Source: Anatilimnocola aggregata (GTDB lineage: Bacteria > Planctomycetota > Planctomycetia > Pirellulales > Pirellulaceae). From it: a DNA stretch of 64,000 bases. This document shows positions 44,867 to 53,453 of the stretch, piece by piece. Both the position numbers and the translations under genes were made by a program. The notes under the pieces were generated by a model, which was not told where the DNA came from, searched no databases, and saw only the letters and a list, made by a program, of their open reading frames with translations. Position 1 is the stretch's first letter, and each line of letters opens with the position of its first letter. The DNA is taken from positions 2,046,001 through 2,110,000 of the forward strand of contig NZ_CP036274.1 in assembly GCF_007747655.1 (NCBI RefSeq), given 5' to 3'.

Positions 44867-46156
44867 CTACCGAATCAATTCCATAATCGGCTTGGAGTCT
44901 TCCGGGGTCGCCCAGATCGGACGGGCGCCGAGGAAGTGCTTGGCGCGATGGTCGACGCCCATGATCTTGTAGATGGTCGCCATATAGTCCGCTTCGCCTA
45001 CTGGATTCTCCGCGACCTCGAAACCGTCGCGGTCGCTCGAACCGTAATACTGTCCCCCCTTGATGCCGCCGCCGGCCAGGACAACCGTCCACGCGCGGCC
45101 AAAATGGTCGCGGCCACCGCGGTTGTTGATTGCGGGCGTGCGGCCGAACTCGCTCGTCCAGACGACCAGCGTGTCCTGCAACAGGCCGCGCTGCGTCAGA
45201 TCTTCCAGCAGCGATCCCCAGGCAGGATCCATGATGGAGTACAGCGCCTTAGAGATCGGGAAGTTGTCCATGTGTGTGTCGTGGCCGCCATGGGAAACCT
45301 CCACGAATGACACGCCAGCTTCGACGAGCTTCAGCGCGGTGAAACAACCGCGGCCGAACTTGCTGTCGCCGTAGCGGTCCTTGGCCTTTTCCCACTCGGC
45401 GCTGACGTCGAACGTCTGGCGGGCTCGCATCAGGCGGATCGCGCGTAGTTCCGCCGAGCGATGAGCGGCGAAAGGGTCGCCGGAACGACTCTCCGCGAAT
45501 CGTTGCTCCATGAAGCTCAGCAGCTCACCGCGCCGGCCCTGAATCTCCGGCGATACGGACGGATTAGCGAACCCCGGGAGTTTACCGTCGTCGGCCACAA
45601 CAAGCGGCTCGTACTGCGGGCCAAGATAACCCGCGCCGTAGATCCCGCTGCCGCTCCCGATCTTGACGAAGCTCGGCAGGTCGCTTTCCGGGTTTTCGCA
45701 ATACTTGGCGATCATTGCGCCGGCTTCAGGATGCGGGAATCGCTCGCTCGGATGGTAACCGGTGTGCATGTAGTAACCGCCGGGTCCGTGATCGGGCGTT
45801 TTCGTTCGCATGCTGCGAATGATTCCGAGCCTGTCGGCATGGCGGGCAATGTTTGGCAGAAATTCGCAGACCTGAATGCCGGGCACCTTGGTCTGGACTG
45901 GGCGGAACTCGCCGGCAGTCGGCCGGCCTGGCTTCATATCGAAGGTGTCGATTTGGCTCACACCCCCTTCCATGTAGAGCATGATGCAGCGCTTTCCCGT
46001 TCGCTTCGCCTCGGCCGCGATCGTCTGCGAATGGGTCAGCGCGCCCCAGTTGGCGACGGCCAAACCGCCAGCCGTGGTTAGCAGCCCCTTCATCAGCGAG
46101 CGACGGTTCAAATGCTGAACCGCGTTGCACGTGCCCAGTTGGAAGTTCGTATTCAT
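44867..46156 (-). CDS. DUF1501 family exported protein
   Basis: A 429-residue DUF1501 protein from ATG 46156 (MNTNFQLGTCNAVQHLNRRS); the upstream open frame is a shadow of the DUF1549 gene. Leader core: NRRSLMKGLLTTAGGLAVAN. Motifs: IMLYMEGGVSQIDTFDMKPG, VVWTSEFGRTPAINNRGGRD and VVLAGGGIKGGQYYGSSDRD. The usual GGPS is GGVS here and GEFGRTP is SEFGRTP. It starts 17 bp after the DUF1549/1553 stop, so the two are one unit. Confidence 0.94.
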   Translation of the reverse strand: MNTNFQLGTCNAVQHLNRRSLMKGLLTTAGGLAVANWGALTHSQTIAAEAKRTGKRCIMLYMEGGVSQIDTFDMKPGRPTAGEFRPVQTKVPGIQVCEFLPNIARHADRLGIIRSMRTKTPDHGPGGYYMHTGYHPSERFPHPEAGAMIAKYCENPESDLPSFVKIGSGSGIYGAGYLGPQYEPLVVADDGKLPGFANPSVSPEIQGRRGELLSFMEQRFAESRSGDPFAAHRSAELRAIRLMRARQTFDVSAEWEKAKDRYGDSKFGRGCFTALKLVEAGVSFVEVSHGGHDTHMDNFPISKALYSIMDPAWGSLLEDLTQRGLLQDTLVVWTSEFGRTPAINNRGGRDHFGRAWTVVLAGGGIKGGQYYGSSDRDGFEVAENPVGEADYMATIYKIMGVDHRAKHFLGARPIWATPEDSKPIMELIR

Positions 46157-46173
46157 CTTTTTTTCCAACCTGA

Positions 46174-47832
46174 CTAGCGGTTGAATCGAAACTCCGAACC
46201 CGACACCAACACCCACAGCGCGTCTTCCATGCGCTGAGCAGTCTGCTTTGGGTCTTTCGCGTCCACGCTCAGGTACTGAACGAATCGCTCGCGCTCCTCG
46301 CTGGTAGCGGGCCGGCTGAGTACTGACAGGAACATCCGCTCGACCTTCTCGTTCCAATCCTCGGCGCCCAGGACCAACTTCTCCGGCAGGTTGCCTTTAT
46401 TGGGCCGGCACATCGCGCGGAAGCCTTCGCCGTTGTGCAGATACAAATGCTCTGACAGGCTCCCTTGGAATCGGCCCTGACCGTCCGTGGGCTCCCCCAG
46501 GTATTGCATCATTTGCTGGTTCGGTTCGGTCTTGAGAGCCGCTTCGACGCCCAGCCCCATTGCAATGTGCAGCGACGATGTCAACTCCTCGATGGTCAAG
46601 GGGCGAATCCGGGCACGCTCATAGAACCGCGGCAAGGCATCTGCCACCGCGCCTAAGTCGCTTGCCTGATAGGTCTCGCTGTTGACGATTTCGCGAACCA
46701 GCCATTTGACGTCGAATTTGTGAGCCACCAATTCGGTCTCGATTGCCTTGAGTAACTCCGGCAGGCTGGGATCGTTGCTCGAATTGAAATCGTCGACGGG
46801 ATGCACGAAGCCGCGCCCCATGAATTGAGCCCAGACGCGATTGGCCACCGCCTTCGCGAAGAACGGATTGTCCTTCGCGATCATCCACTCGATGAACTTC
46901 TCGCGGCGGGAAAAGGCCGGCTTCGGCGGCAGTTCACCGGCCTTCAGTTTCGGCTCGACGTAATCTTGCGGCGGTTCGGGTTCCGCCAGTTCCTCGCCGC
47001 TGAGAAACTTCGGCTTGATGGGGACCGTCTTTTTCTTCTTGGTCTTCGCGTCGATTTCTTCCAGCGAAAACAACGCTTCGCCGACCATCTTCTCGCCGAC
47101 CAGGTAAAGGTTGCCCGTTTGATTCGTGATCTCCGGCTTGCCCGGAACGTCCACGGCCATCGTGCGGACGAAGAAGCCCGACAGGCCGTGGTAATCCTTC
47201 TGCGTCCACGACTCATAGGGGTGATCGTGGCACTTGGCACATTGAATTTGCGTGGCGAGGAAGAACCGCGAGACCGCGTTGACCATTTCGTCCGGGTCGC
47301 GGTGCGCGGCGAAAAAGAGCTGCGAACCCTCTTCCTCGGCTTGGAGAATCTTGGCGGCGATGCGATCCAACGGCTCATTCGCCACGAACTGCTTGGCCAG
47401 CCAGACGCGGAACCGGCCTCGGTTTCGATAGCCCACCGTGCCATCCACGAGCTTGTTCTTCCGACCCAGCATGGCCAGGTCCCACACTTGGGCTTGCTGC
47501 CGAGCGTGTCGGGGGTCGGCCAACAGCTTGTCGATCAGTTTTTCGCGCTTCTGCGGATCGCTGTCGTTGAGAAACGTCGTCGCTTCTTCGTAACTCGGAA
47601 TCATGCCGACAAGATCGAGATTCACTCGCCGCAAAAATACGGCGTCTGTCGATCTGGGAGGCGGCGTGAGCTTTTCCTTTTCCCACGCGGCTCTGACTTC
47701 GCGATCAATCGAATTGCGGAGACTGCCATCTTGGGCGCACACTAACGTCGGCCCCAGGCACATCGCAGCGACGAACAATCCGATTGCGATTCGATCCACG
47801 GGCACGTTTTGTTCTCCGGCGGAATTGATCAT
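46174..47832 (-). CDS. DUF1549/DUF1553 domain protein (short form)
   Basis: A 552-residue protein. ATG 47832 overlaps the DUF1552 stop (ATGA) and opens a leader (VDRIAIGLFVAAMCLGPTLV). DUF1549: VFLRRVNLDLVGMIPSYEEA. Heme-like site: QIQCAKCHDHPYESWTQKDY. A lysine-rich linker (DAKTKKKKTVPIKPK) precedes DUF1553: NPFFAKAVANRVWAQFMGRG and IRPLTIEELTSSLHIAMGLG. It matches the short-form paralogue at 4472 in length and layout, with no PSCyt1 domain. Confidence 0.93.
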   Translation of the reverse strand: MINSAGEQNVPVDRIAIGLFVAAMCLGPTLVCAQDGSLRNSIDREVRAAWEKEKLTPPPRSTDAVFLRRVNLDLVGMIPSYEEATTFLNDSDPQKREKLIDKLLADPRHARQQAQVWDLAMLGRKNKLVDGTVGYRNRGRFRVWLAKQFVANEPLDRIAAKILQAEEEGSQLFFAAHRDPDEMVNAVSRFFLATQIQCAKCHDHPYESWTQKDYHGLSGFFVRTMAVDVPGKPEITNQTGNLYLVGEKMVGEALFSLEEIDAKTKKKKTVPIKPKFLSGEELAEPEPPQDYVEPKLKAGELPPKPAFSRREKFIEWMIAKDNPFFAKAVANRVWAQFMGRGFVHPVDDFNSSNDPSLPELLKAIETELVAHKFDVKWLVREIVNSETYQASDLGAVADALPRFYERARIRPLTIEELTSSLHIAMGLGVEAALKTEPNQQMMQYLGEPTDGQGRFQGSLSEHLYLHNGEGFRAMCRPNKGNLPEKLVLGAEDWNEKVERMFLSVLSRPATSEERERFVQYLSVDAKDPKQTAQRMEDALWVLVSGSEFRFNR

Positions 47833-49220
47833 GCCAAGACCTCCGCTAGAGGGCCAGCTTGCGCGGCGGCTGGCATTTTCGAATCGAGTTCGCCGAAGTT
47901 CTCTCGCTTGTCTCCCACGGCGTGAAGCAGAGCCAGGTAGAAATTGCGGACAGTTCGATTCGCCGTTTCCTTCGCGTCCTCCTGATAGTCCGGGAATTGC
48001 AGGAAGCGGCCGGCTGTCTTCAATCGCCCGCCGAGGTTGCCGAGCGTCACCAGCGGCCATTCCGCACAGAAGCCGTGGTGCTCTTCGCCCGAGTCGCTCA
48101 TCCAGACGATCAGCGTGTTGTCGAGCACCGTGCCGTTCCCTTCCTTCACTGCGTCGAGCCGGCGGGCGATGTCGGCGATCCGTTCCGCGTGGAACTTGCG
48201 AATCGGGATGCAGAGCTTGTCCCGCTCCGGATTGTCCGGATGCATGTGCCCAATGGCGTGGCCATCGGTCATCACACCGAGTTCCTTCCAGGTGTAATAG
48301 GCGAGTGGCGACGCATCGAGATTCACAACATTCGTCAGTCCCGACGCAATCGCCGCCGCCGTGATGGCACATTGAGCCTCGAACCGCTCGGTCACGAGTT
48401 TGCTGTTGAATTTGTCGATCGACGGCACGTTGGCCTTCAGCCGATCGCGCATCGTGGCGACTTGATCTTGCCGAGTCCGCATCTGCTCGAACGTGTCGAG
48501 ATAGACATCGAGCTTCTCACGATCCATCGCCGGCAGTTCGCGTTGAACTCGCTTGACGTCCGAGCGGATCCAATCGAGCAGCTTGTTCCGCGCCTGGAAT
48601 GTCTTGCCCGCGTTCCCTTCCGCGACGCTGCCGAAGAGCGACTGAAAGGCGATTTCCGGATTGCAGACCATCGGCTGTGGCCGTTTGGGGCCGCTGGCCG
48701 ACACCGTATTTTCGACAACTGCCGCCGGCGAACCACTGACCCCCAGCCCAACCACCGGAATTACACTCGGCCGCGCCGACGCAATCGCGTGATCGATCGT
48801 CTGTCCCGCCACGTCGCGCCGCCAATTGAAACAGCCCAGCGCGCCATACTTCTTGCCGTGATCGCCGCCACCAGAAATCTTGTGCGACAGCTTCTGTATA
48901 ATTCCTAACCGATTCTTGAACGGCTCCAGCGCCGCGATCGGCTCCGGCAATTCGAGTTCGCTCAGCGGCCGGTCGACGAGCTTATCGGACTTCTTCCGGT
49001 CCACCCCCTTGGGCTGAATGTGATGCGGCCACAGCCCGTTGCCATTCATCACGAAAACGACCCGCAACGGCGGCGCTTCGCCGCGAGCCTCGGCCGCGAG
49101 AGCATTCAGAAACGGCTGGAGCACAACCGCCCCCGCGCCCAACGTGACGCCTTTGAGGACCGTTCGGCGTTTGAGCTGGTCCGGTGTAATCAGCTTGAGC
49201 GCGTTGTTAGCGTTCTTCAT
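47829..49220 (-). CDS. DUF1552 family exported protein
   Basis: A 463-residue DUF1552 protein from ATG 49220 (MKNANNALKLITPDQLKRRT). The leader VLKGVTLGAGAVVLQPFLNA precedes VVFVMNGNGLWPHHIQPKGV, KISGGGDHGKKYGALGCFNW, and the C-terminal WMSDSGEEHHGFCAEWPLVT. It is the best intact relative of the DUF1552 remnant at 39595. It overlaps the following DUF1549/1553 gene by ATGA, a different neighbour order from the left block, where DUF1552 follows DUF1592. Confidence 0.94.
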   Translation of the reverse strand: MKNANNALKLITPDQLKRRTVLKGVTLGAGAVVLQPFLNALAAEARGEAPPLRVVFVMNGNGLWPHHIQPKGVDRKKSDKLVDRPLSELELPEPIAALEPFKNRLGIIQKLSHKISGGGDHGKKYGALGCFNWRRDVAGQTIDHAIASARPSVIPVVGLGVSGSPAAVVENTVSASGPKRPQPMVCNPEIAFQSLFGSVAEGNAGKTFQARNKLLDWIRSDVKRVQRELPAMDREKLDVYLDTFEQMRTRQDQVATMRDRLKANVPSIDKFNSKLVTERFEAQCAITAAAIASGLTNVVNLDASPLAYYTWKELGVMTDGHAIGHMHPDNPERDKLCIPIRKFHAERIADIARRLDAVKEGNGTVLDNTLIVWMSDSGEEHHGFCAEWPLVTLGNLGGRLKTAGRFLQFPDYQEDAKETANRTVRNFYLALLHAVGDKRENFGELDSKMPAAAQAGPLAEVLA

Positions 49221-49315
49221 TTGGACTCTTTGGTAATAGAGGGTACGGTTCGGTATAAGTCCGGCAACGGCCCGGCGAAATCGTCGATCAATTCGGCGGC
49301 CGACCATTTGTTCAT
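49217..49315 (-). CDS. Possible 32-residue leader-type ORF overlapping a DUF1552 start
   Basis: ATG 49315 gives MNKWSAAELIDDFAGPLPDL then YRTVPSITKESK, whose TGA overlaps the DUF1552 ATG (ATGA). The overlap mimics the translational coupling used between other genes here, and the frame stays open further upstream without a clear start. It may be a real small gene, a remnant C-terminus, or chance. Confidence 0.3.
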   Translation of the reverse strand: MNKWSAAELIDDFAGPLPDLYRTVPSITKESK

Positions 49316-49377
49316 CGGTCGCGATCGCTTCGCCGTAGCGTGAAGGTGAATCGTGGCATGAGTTATTTCTGGAAGCG

Positions 49378-50718
49378 TCAGACAACCAGCTCGCGAATCG
49401 TCTCCGTATGTTCCAGGAGATTCATCGTGCGGTCGAGGATTCGCATCGCAGGATCGAGGCCCAGGTGCCGATACAGAGTGGCGAACAACTGTTGATAGTG
49501 GATCGGACGATTCGACGGGTGCTCTCCGTAGCGGTTCGTGCTGCCGATCACCTGGCCGACCTTAAGCCCGCCGCCGAACAACAGTGCGGAGGCCGCCGGC
49601 GCATAGTGATCTCGTCCCGCGTCCTTGTTGATTCGCGGCGTGCGGCCAAACTCGCCCCACACCAGCACGAGCACATCTTCAAGCATCCCCCGCGTTTCGA
49701 GATCATCGAAGAACGCACTCAGGCCGATGTCGAACGACGGCAACAATTCGTATTTTAGGGCATTGAAGTTGTCGCGGTGCGTATCCCAACGCCGTTCGCC
49801 ACCCTCTTCCCAGGTTAGGTTGACGCATCTCGCACCACATTCGATCAACCGCCGAGCCATCAAAAACCGGGCATTCTGCAACCCGAGTTTGATCTTCGAC
49901 ACCGGACTGTTGCCGAGGTCGGCGCAATAGCGGCTTCGCACTTCCGGCGGCTCGCGCGTGATGTCTAGGGCGTGGGCAAACTCGCGCGACGTCACGAACT
50001 GAAAGGCCCGTTCGGCGTAGGTATCCATCGCCGCCATGTTGCCGCGGGCGTCGACATCGCGACGCAGGGTGTCCAACTGCGACAGAAGAGACCGCCGCTC
50101 GGGCGTGATATTCCGCGTCAGCAGGTTGGCCCGTCCCTCTGCACTGTCGGGCATGTAGCAGTCGAACGCCGGGCCCAGAAACCCCGCGGAGCGAAAGTAC
50201 GCCTGCTCACTGGGGTTGTAAGCCGAGAGCATCGCCACAGCGGTCGGGACATTGCCGTTGGTCGGGCCCTGAAACTTCGCCACGACCGATCCGATATTCG
50301 GCCGTCCGCCGAGGTTCTTCAAACTGCCCGGCGGATAGCCCGTCGCACACATGGCCCCGTCATGCGAGTCCACGGTTCCCATCAGCGAGCGGATGAGGAC
50401 CATCCGATCCAATCGTTCAGCGAGACGCGGCAGATGCTCGCAGATTTGCACGCCGGGCGTCCGCGTGGCAATCGGCTGAAAGACTCCACGAATCTCCGCC
50501 GGAGCGTCCGGCTTCATATCGAAGGTGTCCAGGTGAGAAGCACCGCCCGCCAACCAGACGTTGACGATCGATCGCTTCCGATATGCGGGATCGAGCGTTG
50601 AGCGTTCGTCGGCGCGAAGGAAATCGGCGAGAGTCAGTCCGCTGAGAGCCGCGGCCCCAGTTTGAAGCAGCTCGCGCCGGTGCAGGCCGTTGCAACGACC
50701 GTGTTGATTGCTGGTCAT
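49378..50718 (-). CDS. DUF1501 family exported protein
   Basis: A 446-residue DUF1501 protein from ATG 50718 (MTSNQHGRCNGLHRRELLQT). Leader core: HRRELLQTGAAALSGLTLAD. Motifs: VNVWLAGGASHLDTFDMKPD, VLVWGEFGRTPRINKDAGRD and LLFGGGLKVGQVIGSTNRYG. GGPS is replaced by GGAS. It follows the DUF2961 gene by 56 bp and has no adjoining DUF1549/1553 gene of its own upstream. Confidence 0.94.
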   Translation of the reverse strand: MTSNQHGRCNGLHRRELLQTGAAALSGLTLADFLRADERSTLDPAYRKRSIVNVWLAGGASHLDTFDMKPDAPAEIRGVFQPIATRTPGVQICEHLPRLAERLDRMVLIRSLMGTVDSHDGAMCATGYPPGSLKNLGGRPNIGSVVAKFQGPTNGNVPTAVAMLSAYNPSEQAYFRSAGFLGPAFDCYMPDSAEGRANLLTRNITPERRSLLSQLDTLRRDVDARGNMAAMDTYAERAFQFVTSREFAHALDITREPPEVRSRYCADLGNSPVSKIKLGLQNARFLMARRLIECGARCVNLTWEEGGERRWDTHRDNFNALKYELLPSFDIGLSAFFDDLETRGMLEDVLVLVWGEFGRTPRINKDAGRDHYAPAASALLFGGGLKVGQVIGSTNRYGEHPSNRPIHYQQLFATLYRHLGLDPAMRILDRTMNLLEHTETIRELVV

Positions 50719-50774
50719 GGTTAATCCGTTTGTGGGTGAAGTTTCGTCTTTGCGTCGCCGAGCGGGTTTGCTGT

Positions 50775-51854
50775 CTACGGAGGTGCCGCGCCCGCGTTGG
50801 ACTTCGTCGTAAATCCCGCCGTGCGAATCTCGGCATCTTGAATGTCGGGCAGGCTGTTCGCCGGCTTGTCCAGGTAGAAGAACGCGGTGCAGCTCCAGTC
50901 GGACAGGCCGACGTCGAATCCCAACCCGGTCAGGCGGTACGAAACGTTCTCGTGAAACCAGACGGCATCTTTGACGTGGTAGCGGTACATCACGATGGAT
51001 AGGCGATCGCCGGCCTCGTGAACATAGGGGCGTCCCGCGTGGCGATGCGAGTAGGGCAGATGCGACTCTTCCCGCGACCACCAACCGGAGAGCAGATAGT
51101 CGTCAATAGAATTGATTTTGAGCGTCGGGGCGTCGGTGTCGTTCATCTTGTCCGTGAAGATCAGGCTCCGCCTGTCGTACCATGTCCAATTCTTTCCGGG
51201 CCGATCTTGGTGGACCGCCCAGTGAGTTCCCAGGTATCGTCCCTTGCCGGCAACTTCCGGCAGCACGACGATCGAATCCTGTTTGCTGACGTTGCTCTGC
51301 CGTCTCCAGTGGGCGTGCAGATACAAGGCGTCTTCTCCCACCGGCTTGCAATCAACATGCACCAGATGAAAGAAATCGATCTTCCTGTCGGAGTCGTTCA
51401 CCACTTCAATTCGAGCCGACTTGCGAAAGGGCATGGGAATCGAGCAGTCGAAGACGCAGAACCGGTTCGAGGACGCGAAGAATTCGTTTTCGATCGCTTG
51501 CAGTTCGAGCGGCTGGCAGAAGAAATCCGACAGCGGAGCGGACACCGCGGGTTTTCCGCTGCCGTCCCAATAGATGTTGATGACCAGGAGGCGGCAAAGA
51601 CGATTGTCGAGGCCCAGCTGTTTGGAAGGACCAAAGGTTGCCCAGAACCGGGTGATCACGCCTGGGTCCTTGAGATCCACGATATCGGTCCTGCTTCCGG
51701 GGGCAAGAACCATGCCCGACCAGTCGACCTGAGTCTTCTGTCCGGACGGCATCTGATAAAGCGGCGCGGGATTTGGGGTTTCAGCCTGCACGCATCGGCA
51801 AAGGCCAAGAAGCCCAATCAGTCCCATTACGAAGCGAATGTCGAATCGTTTCAT
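50775..51854 (-). CDS. DUF2961 (GH172-like) exported protein
   Basis: A 359-residue protein with a signal peptide (RFDIRFVMGLIGLLGLCRCV). DUF2961 features: GVITRFWATF, VINIYWDGSGKPAVSAPLSD, PFRKSARIEVVNDSDRKIDF, VAGKGRYLGTHWAV and DDYLLSGWWS, ending with HENVSYRLTGLGFDVGLSDW. DUF2961 includes the glycoside hydrolase family GH172 active on fructofuranosides and arabinofuranosides in characterised members. It is the only recognisable glycosidase-type gene in the right block and may point to the substrate side of that system. It starts 75 bp after a DUF1501 stop. Confidence 0.88.
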   Translation of the reverse strand: MKRFDIRFVMGLIGLLGLCRCVQAETPNPAPLYQMPSGQKTQVDWSGMVLAPGSRTDIVDLKDPGVITRFWATFGPSKQLGLDNRLCRLLVINIYWDGSGKPAVSAPLSDFFCQPLELQAIENEFFASSNRFCVFDCSIPMPFRKSARIEVVNDSDRKIDFFHLVHVDCKPVGEDALYLHAHWRRQSNVSKQDSIVVLPEVAGKGRYLGTHWAVHQDRPGKNWTWYDRRSLIFTDKMNDTDAPTLKINSIDDYLLSGWWSREESHLPYSHRHAGRPYVHEAGDRLSIVMYRYHVKDAVWFHENVSYRLTGLGFDVGLSDWSCTAFFYLDKPANSLPDIQDAEIRTAGFTTKSNAGAAPP

Positions 51855-51929
51855 GTTGTTTACAAATCAATGGCAGTCACTTGTCAGCCAAAACGTTGCA
51901 AGTGCGAACGCTTGTTGTGTTTGTCGTAT

Positions 51930-53342
51930 CTACAACGTGAGTCCGGTAATCGGCTCGGCGGCGGTGGCGATTCGGATCACCTCCTGAAATTGGGTTTGCA
52001 ATCGCAACTGCCCGATGTCCAGCAGCGTGTGCAGCATGGTCGCGTGCAGGTTCTCGACCGTTACCGGCTCCGTCGCCGGCTGGCCCGCGTCGCGCGTCGA
52101 TTGGCCGATCACCTGGCCCATCGGCAGGCCACCGCCGGCGAGCAGCAGCGGCGCGCTGTGGGGCCAGTGATTGCGTCCGCCGTCCGACTGAAGTTTTGGC
52201 GTCCGCCCCATCTCCCCCGTCGCGACCAGCAGCACCTTGTCTTCCAGCCCGCGTTCGCGCAGGTCGTCGAGAAAGACCGACACCGCGTGATCGAACACGG
52301 CCCCCGAAAAATTCATGCCTTCCTTCATGGCAGGATTATTGCCGTCGGCGTGGTGGTCCCAGGCAAAATTCGTCGTCACCGTGATGAACCCGCACCCCGC
52401 TTCCACCAGCCGACGGGCCAGCAGGAGTTCCTTGCCCAGCGTCTTGCCGTGGTCGACATAGCGGGGATAAAAGCCCTTTTGTTTCCCGTCTGGCCCCAGC
52501 CGGACCGATTCCGGATTGCAGAGACGGCTCGTGTCGTATCGATCGATCACCCTCTGGTCCTCCTGCGACAGATCAAACGCTTTTCCCACGCCGCCAATAA
52601 TCGTCTCGAAAGCCTGCCGCCGATAGTCGTCGAACTCGGGAACTTGCAACTGCCGCTTCACGCCGTCGAGGCTGGCTAACAATTGCCGGCGGCCGTCCAG
52701 CCGATCGAGGGGCAGCGTCAGTTGCATGTCCTGCTGCAGGGAGCCGCCGCTGCTGACGGTACCGGGGATCAGCGGCGCGTAGGCCGCGCCGAACGGCCCG
52801 GTACTGTCGAATCGGCCCCACACGACGTTATTATTCGGGCCTGCCGTAGGATCGACCGACCGCGGGAACAGCACGACGTTGGTGGGCATGCCCGTGCCGG
52901 GCCGGATAGCACCGACGACTCGGGAATAACACGTACCGAGATTGGCGTCGAGCGATTCCCTGCCGGCGATCGGCCGGAGGTCGTGGTCGCTGCGGCCTCC
53001 GAACGTGAACGAGCGGACGATCGCCAGTCGGTCCGCTCGCTCAGCCAACTGCGGAAACGTGCCGCCGAACGTCACGCCGGGGAGCTTCGTTTGTACTTCG
53101 CCGGTGACGCTGCGGATCTCCGCCGGGGCCGACATTTTCGGATCGAAGGTTTCGATTTGGCTGGGGCCGCCGTGCATAAATAAGAAGACGACCGCTTTGT
53201 CGCGGAGCACCTTCGCATTAGCCGCCCCCGCCGCCTTGGCGGCCAGCAACTGCGGTAGAGCGAGCCCGCCCAAGGCCAGACTACCAACTTGCAAAAAGGA
53301 CCGGCGCGAGAAGCCACGACGACTATCGATCAAGGTCAACAT
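51930..53342 (-). CDS. DUF1501 family exported protein
   Basis: A 470-residue DUF1501 protein from ATG 53342. Leader: RGFSRRSFLQVGSLALGGLA. Motifs: VVFLFMHGGPSQIETFDPKM, LLVATGEMGRTPKLQSDGGR, NHWPHSAPLLLAGGGLPMGQ and a short tail EPITGLTL. GEMGRTP replaces GEFGRTP, as in the isolated protein at 23514. It follows another DUF1501 gene directly, separated by 111 bp that contain a 15-bp tandem repeat. Confidence 0.94.
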   Translation of the reverse strand: MLTLIDSRRGFSRRSFLQVGSLALGGLALPQLLAAKAAGAANAKVLRDKAVVFLFMHGGPSQIETFDPKMSAPAEIRSVTGEVQTKLPGVTFGGTFPQLAERADRLAIVRSFTFGGRSDHDLRPIAGRESLDANLGTCYSRVVGAIRPGTGMPTNVVLFPRSVDPTAGPNNNVVWGRFDSTGPFGAAYAPLIPGTVSSGGSLQQDMQLTLPLDRLDGRRQLLASLDGVKRQLQVPEFDDYRRQAFETIIGGVGKAFDLSQEDQRVIDRYDTSRLCNPESVRLGPDGKQKGFYPRYVDHGKTLGKELLLARRLVEAGCGFITVTTNFAWDHHADGNNPAMKEGMNFSGAVFDHAVSVFLDDLRERGLEDKVLLVATGEMGRTPKLQSDGGRNHWPHSAPLLLAGGGLPMGQVIGQSTRDAGQPATEPVTVENLHATMLHTLLDIGQLRLQTQFQEVIRIATAAEPITGLTL

Positions 53343-53359
53343 GAAGAAAACTCTGGTGG

Positions 53360-53419
53360 GGCTGGGTTGTACGTGGCTGGGTTGTACGTGGCTGGGTTGT
53401 ACGTGGCTGGGTTGTACGT
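53360..53419. repeat. Perfect 15-bp tandem repeat, four copies
   Basis: Unit GGCTGGGTTGTACGT repeated four times without mismatch (53360-53374, 53375-53389, 53390-53404, 53405-53419) in the gap between two DUF1501 genes. No stem-loop or promoter role is evident; copy number may vary between strains. Confidence 0.95.
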
Positions 53420-53453
53420 CTCTAGAAGGGCCGGCCGCCCTGTCCTACTTCTC

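Noticed and set aside
46157-46357. Longer start for the DUF1501 gene ending at 44867
   Set aside because: The added 67 residues overlap the DUF1549/1553 gene and push the twin-arginine leader inside the protein.
51018-52679. A 553-codon plus-strand frame
   Set aside because: Runs antisense across both the DUF2961 and DUF1501 genes and has no recognisable domain.
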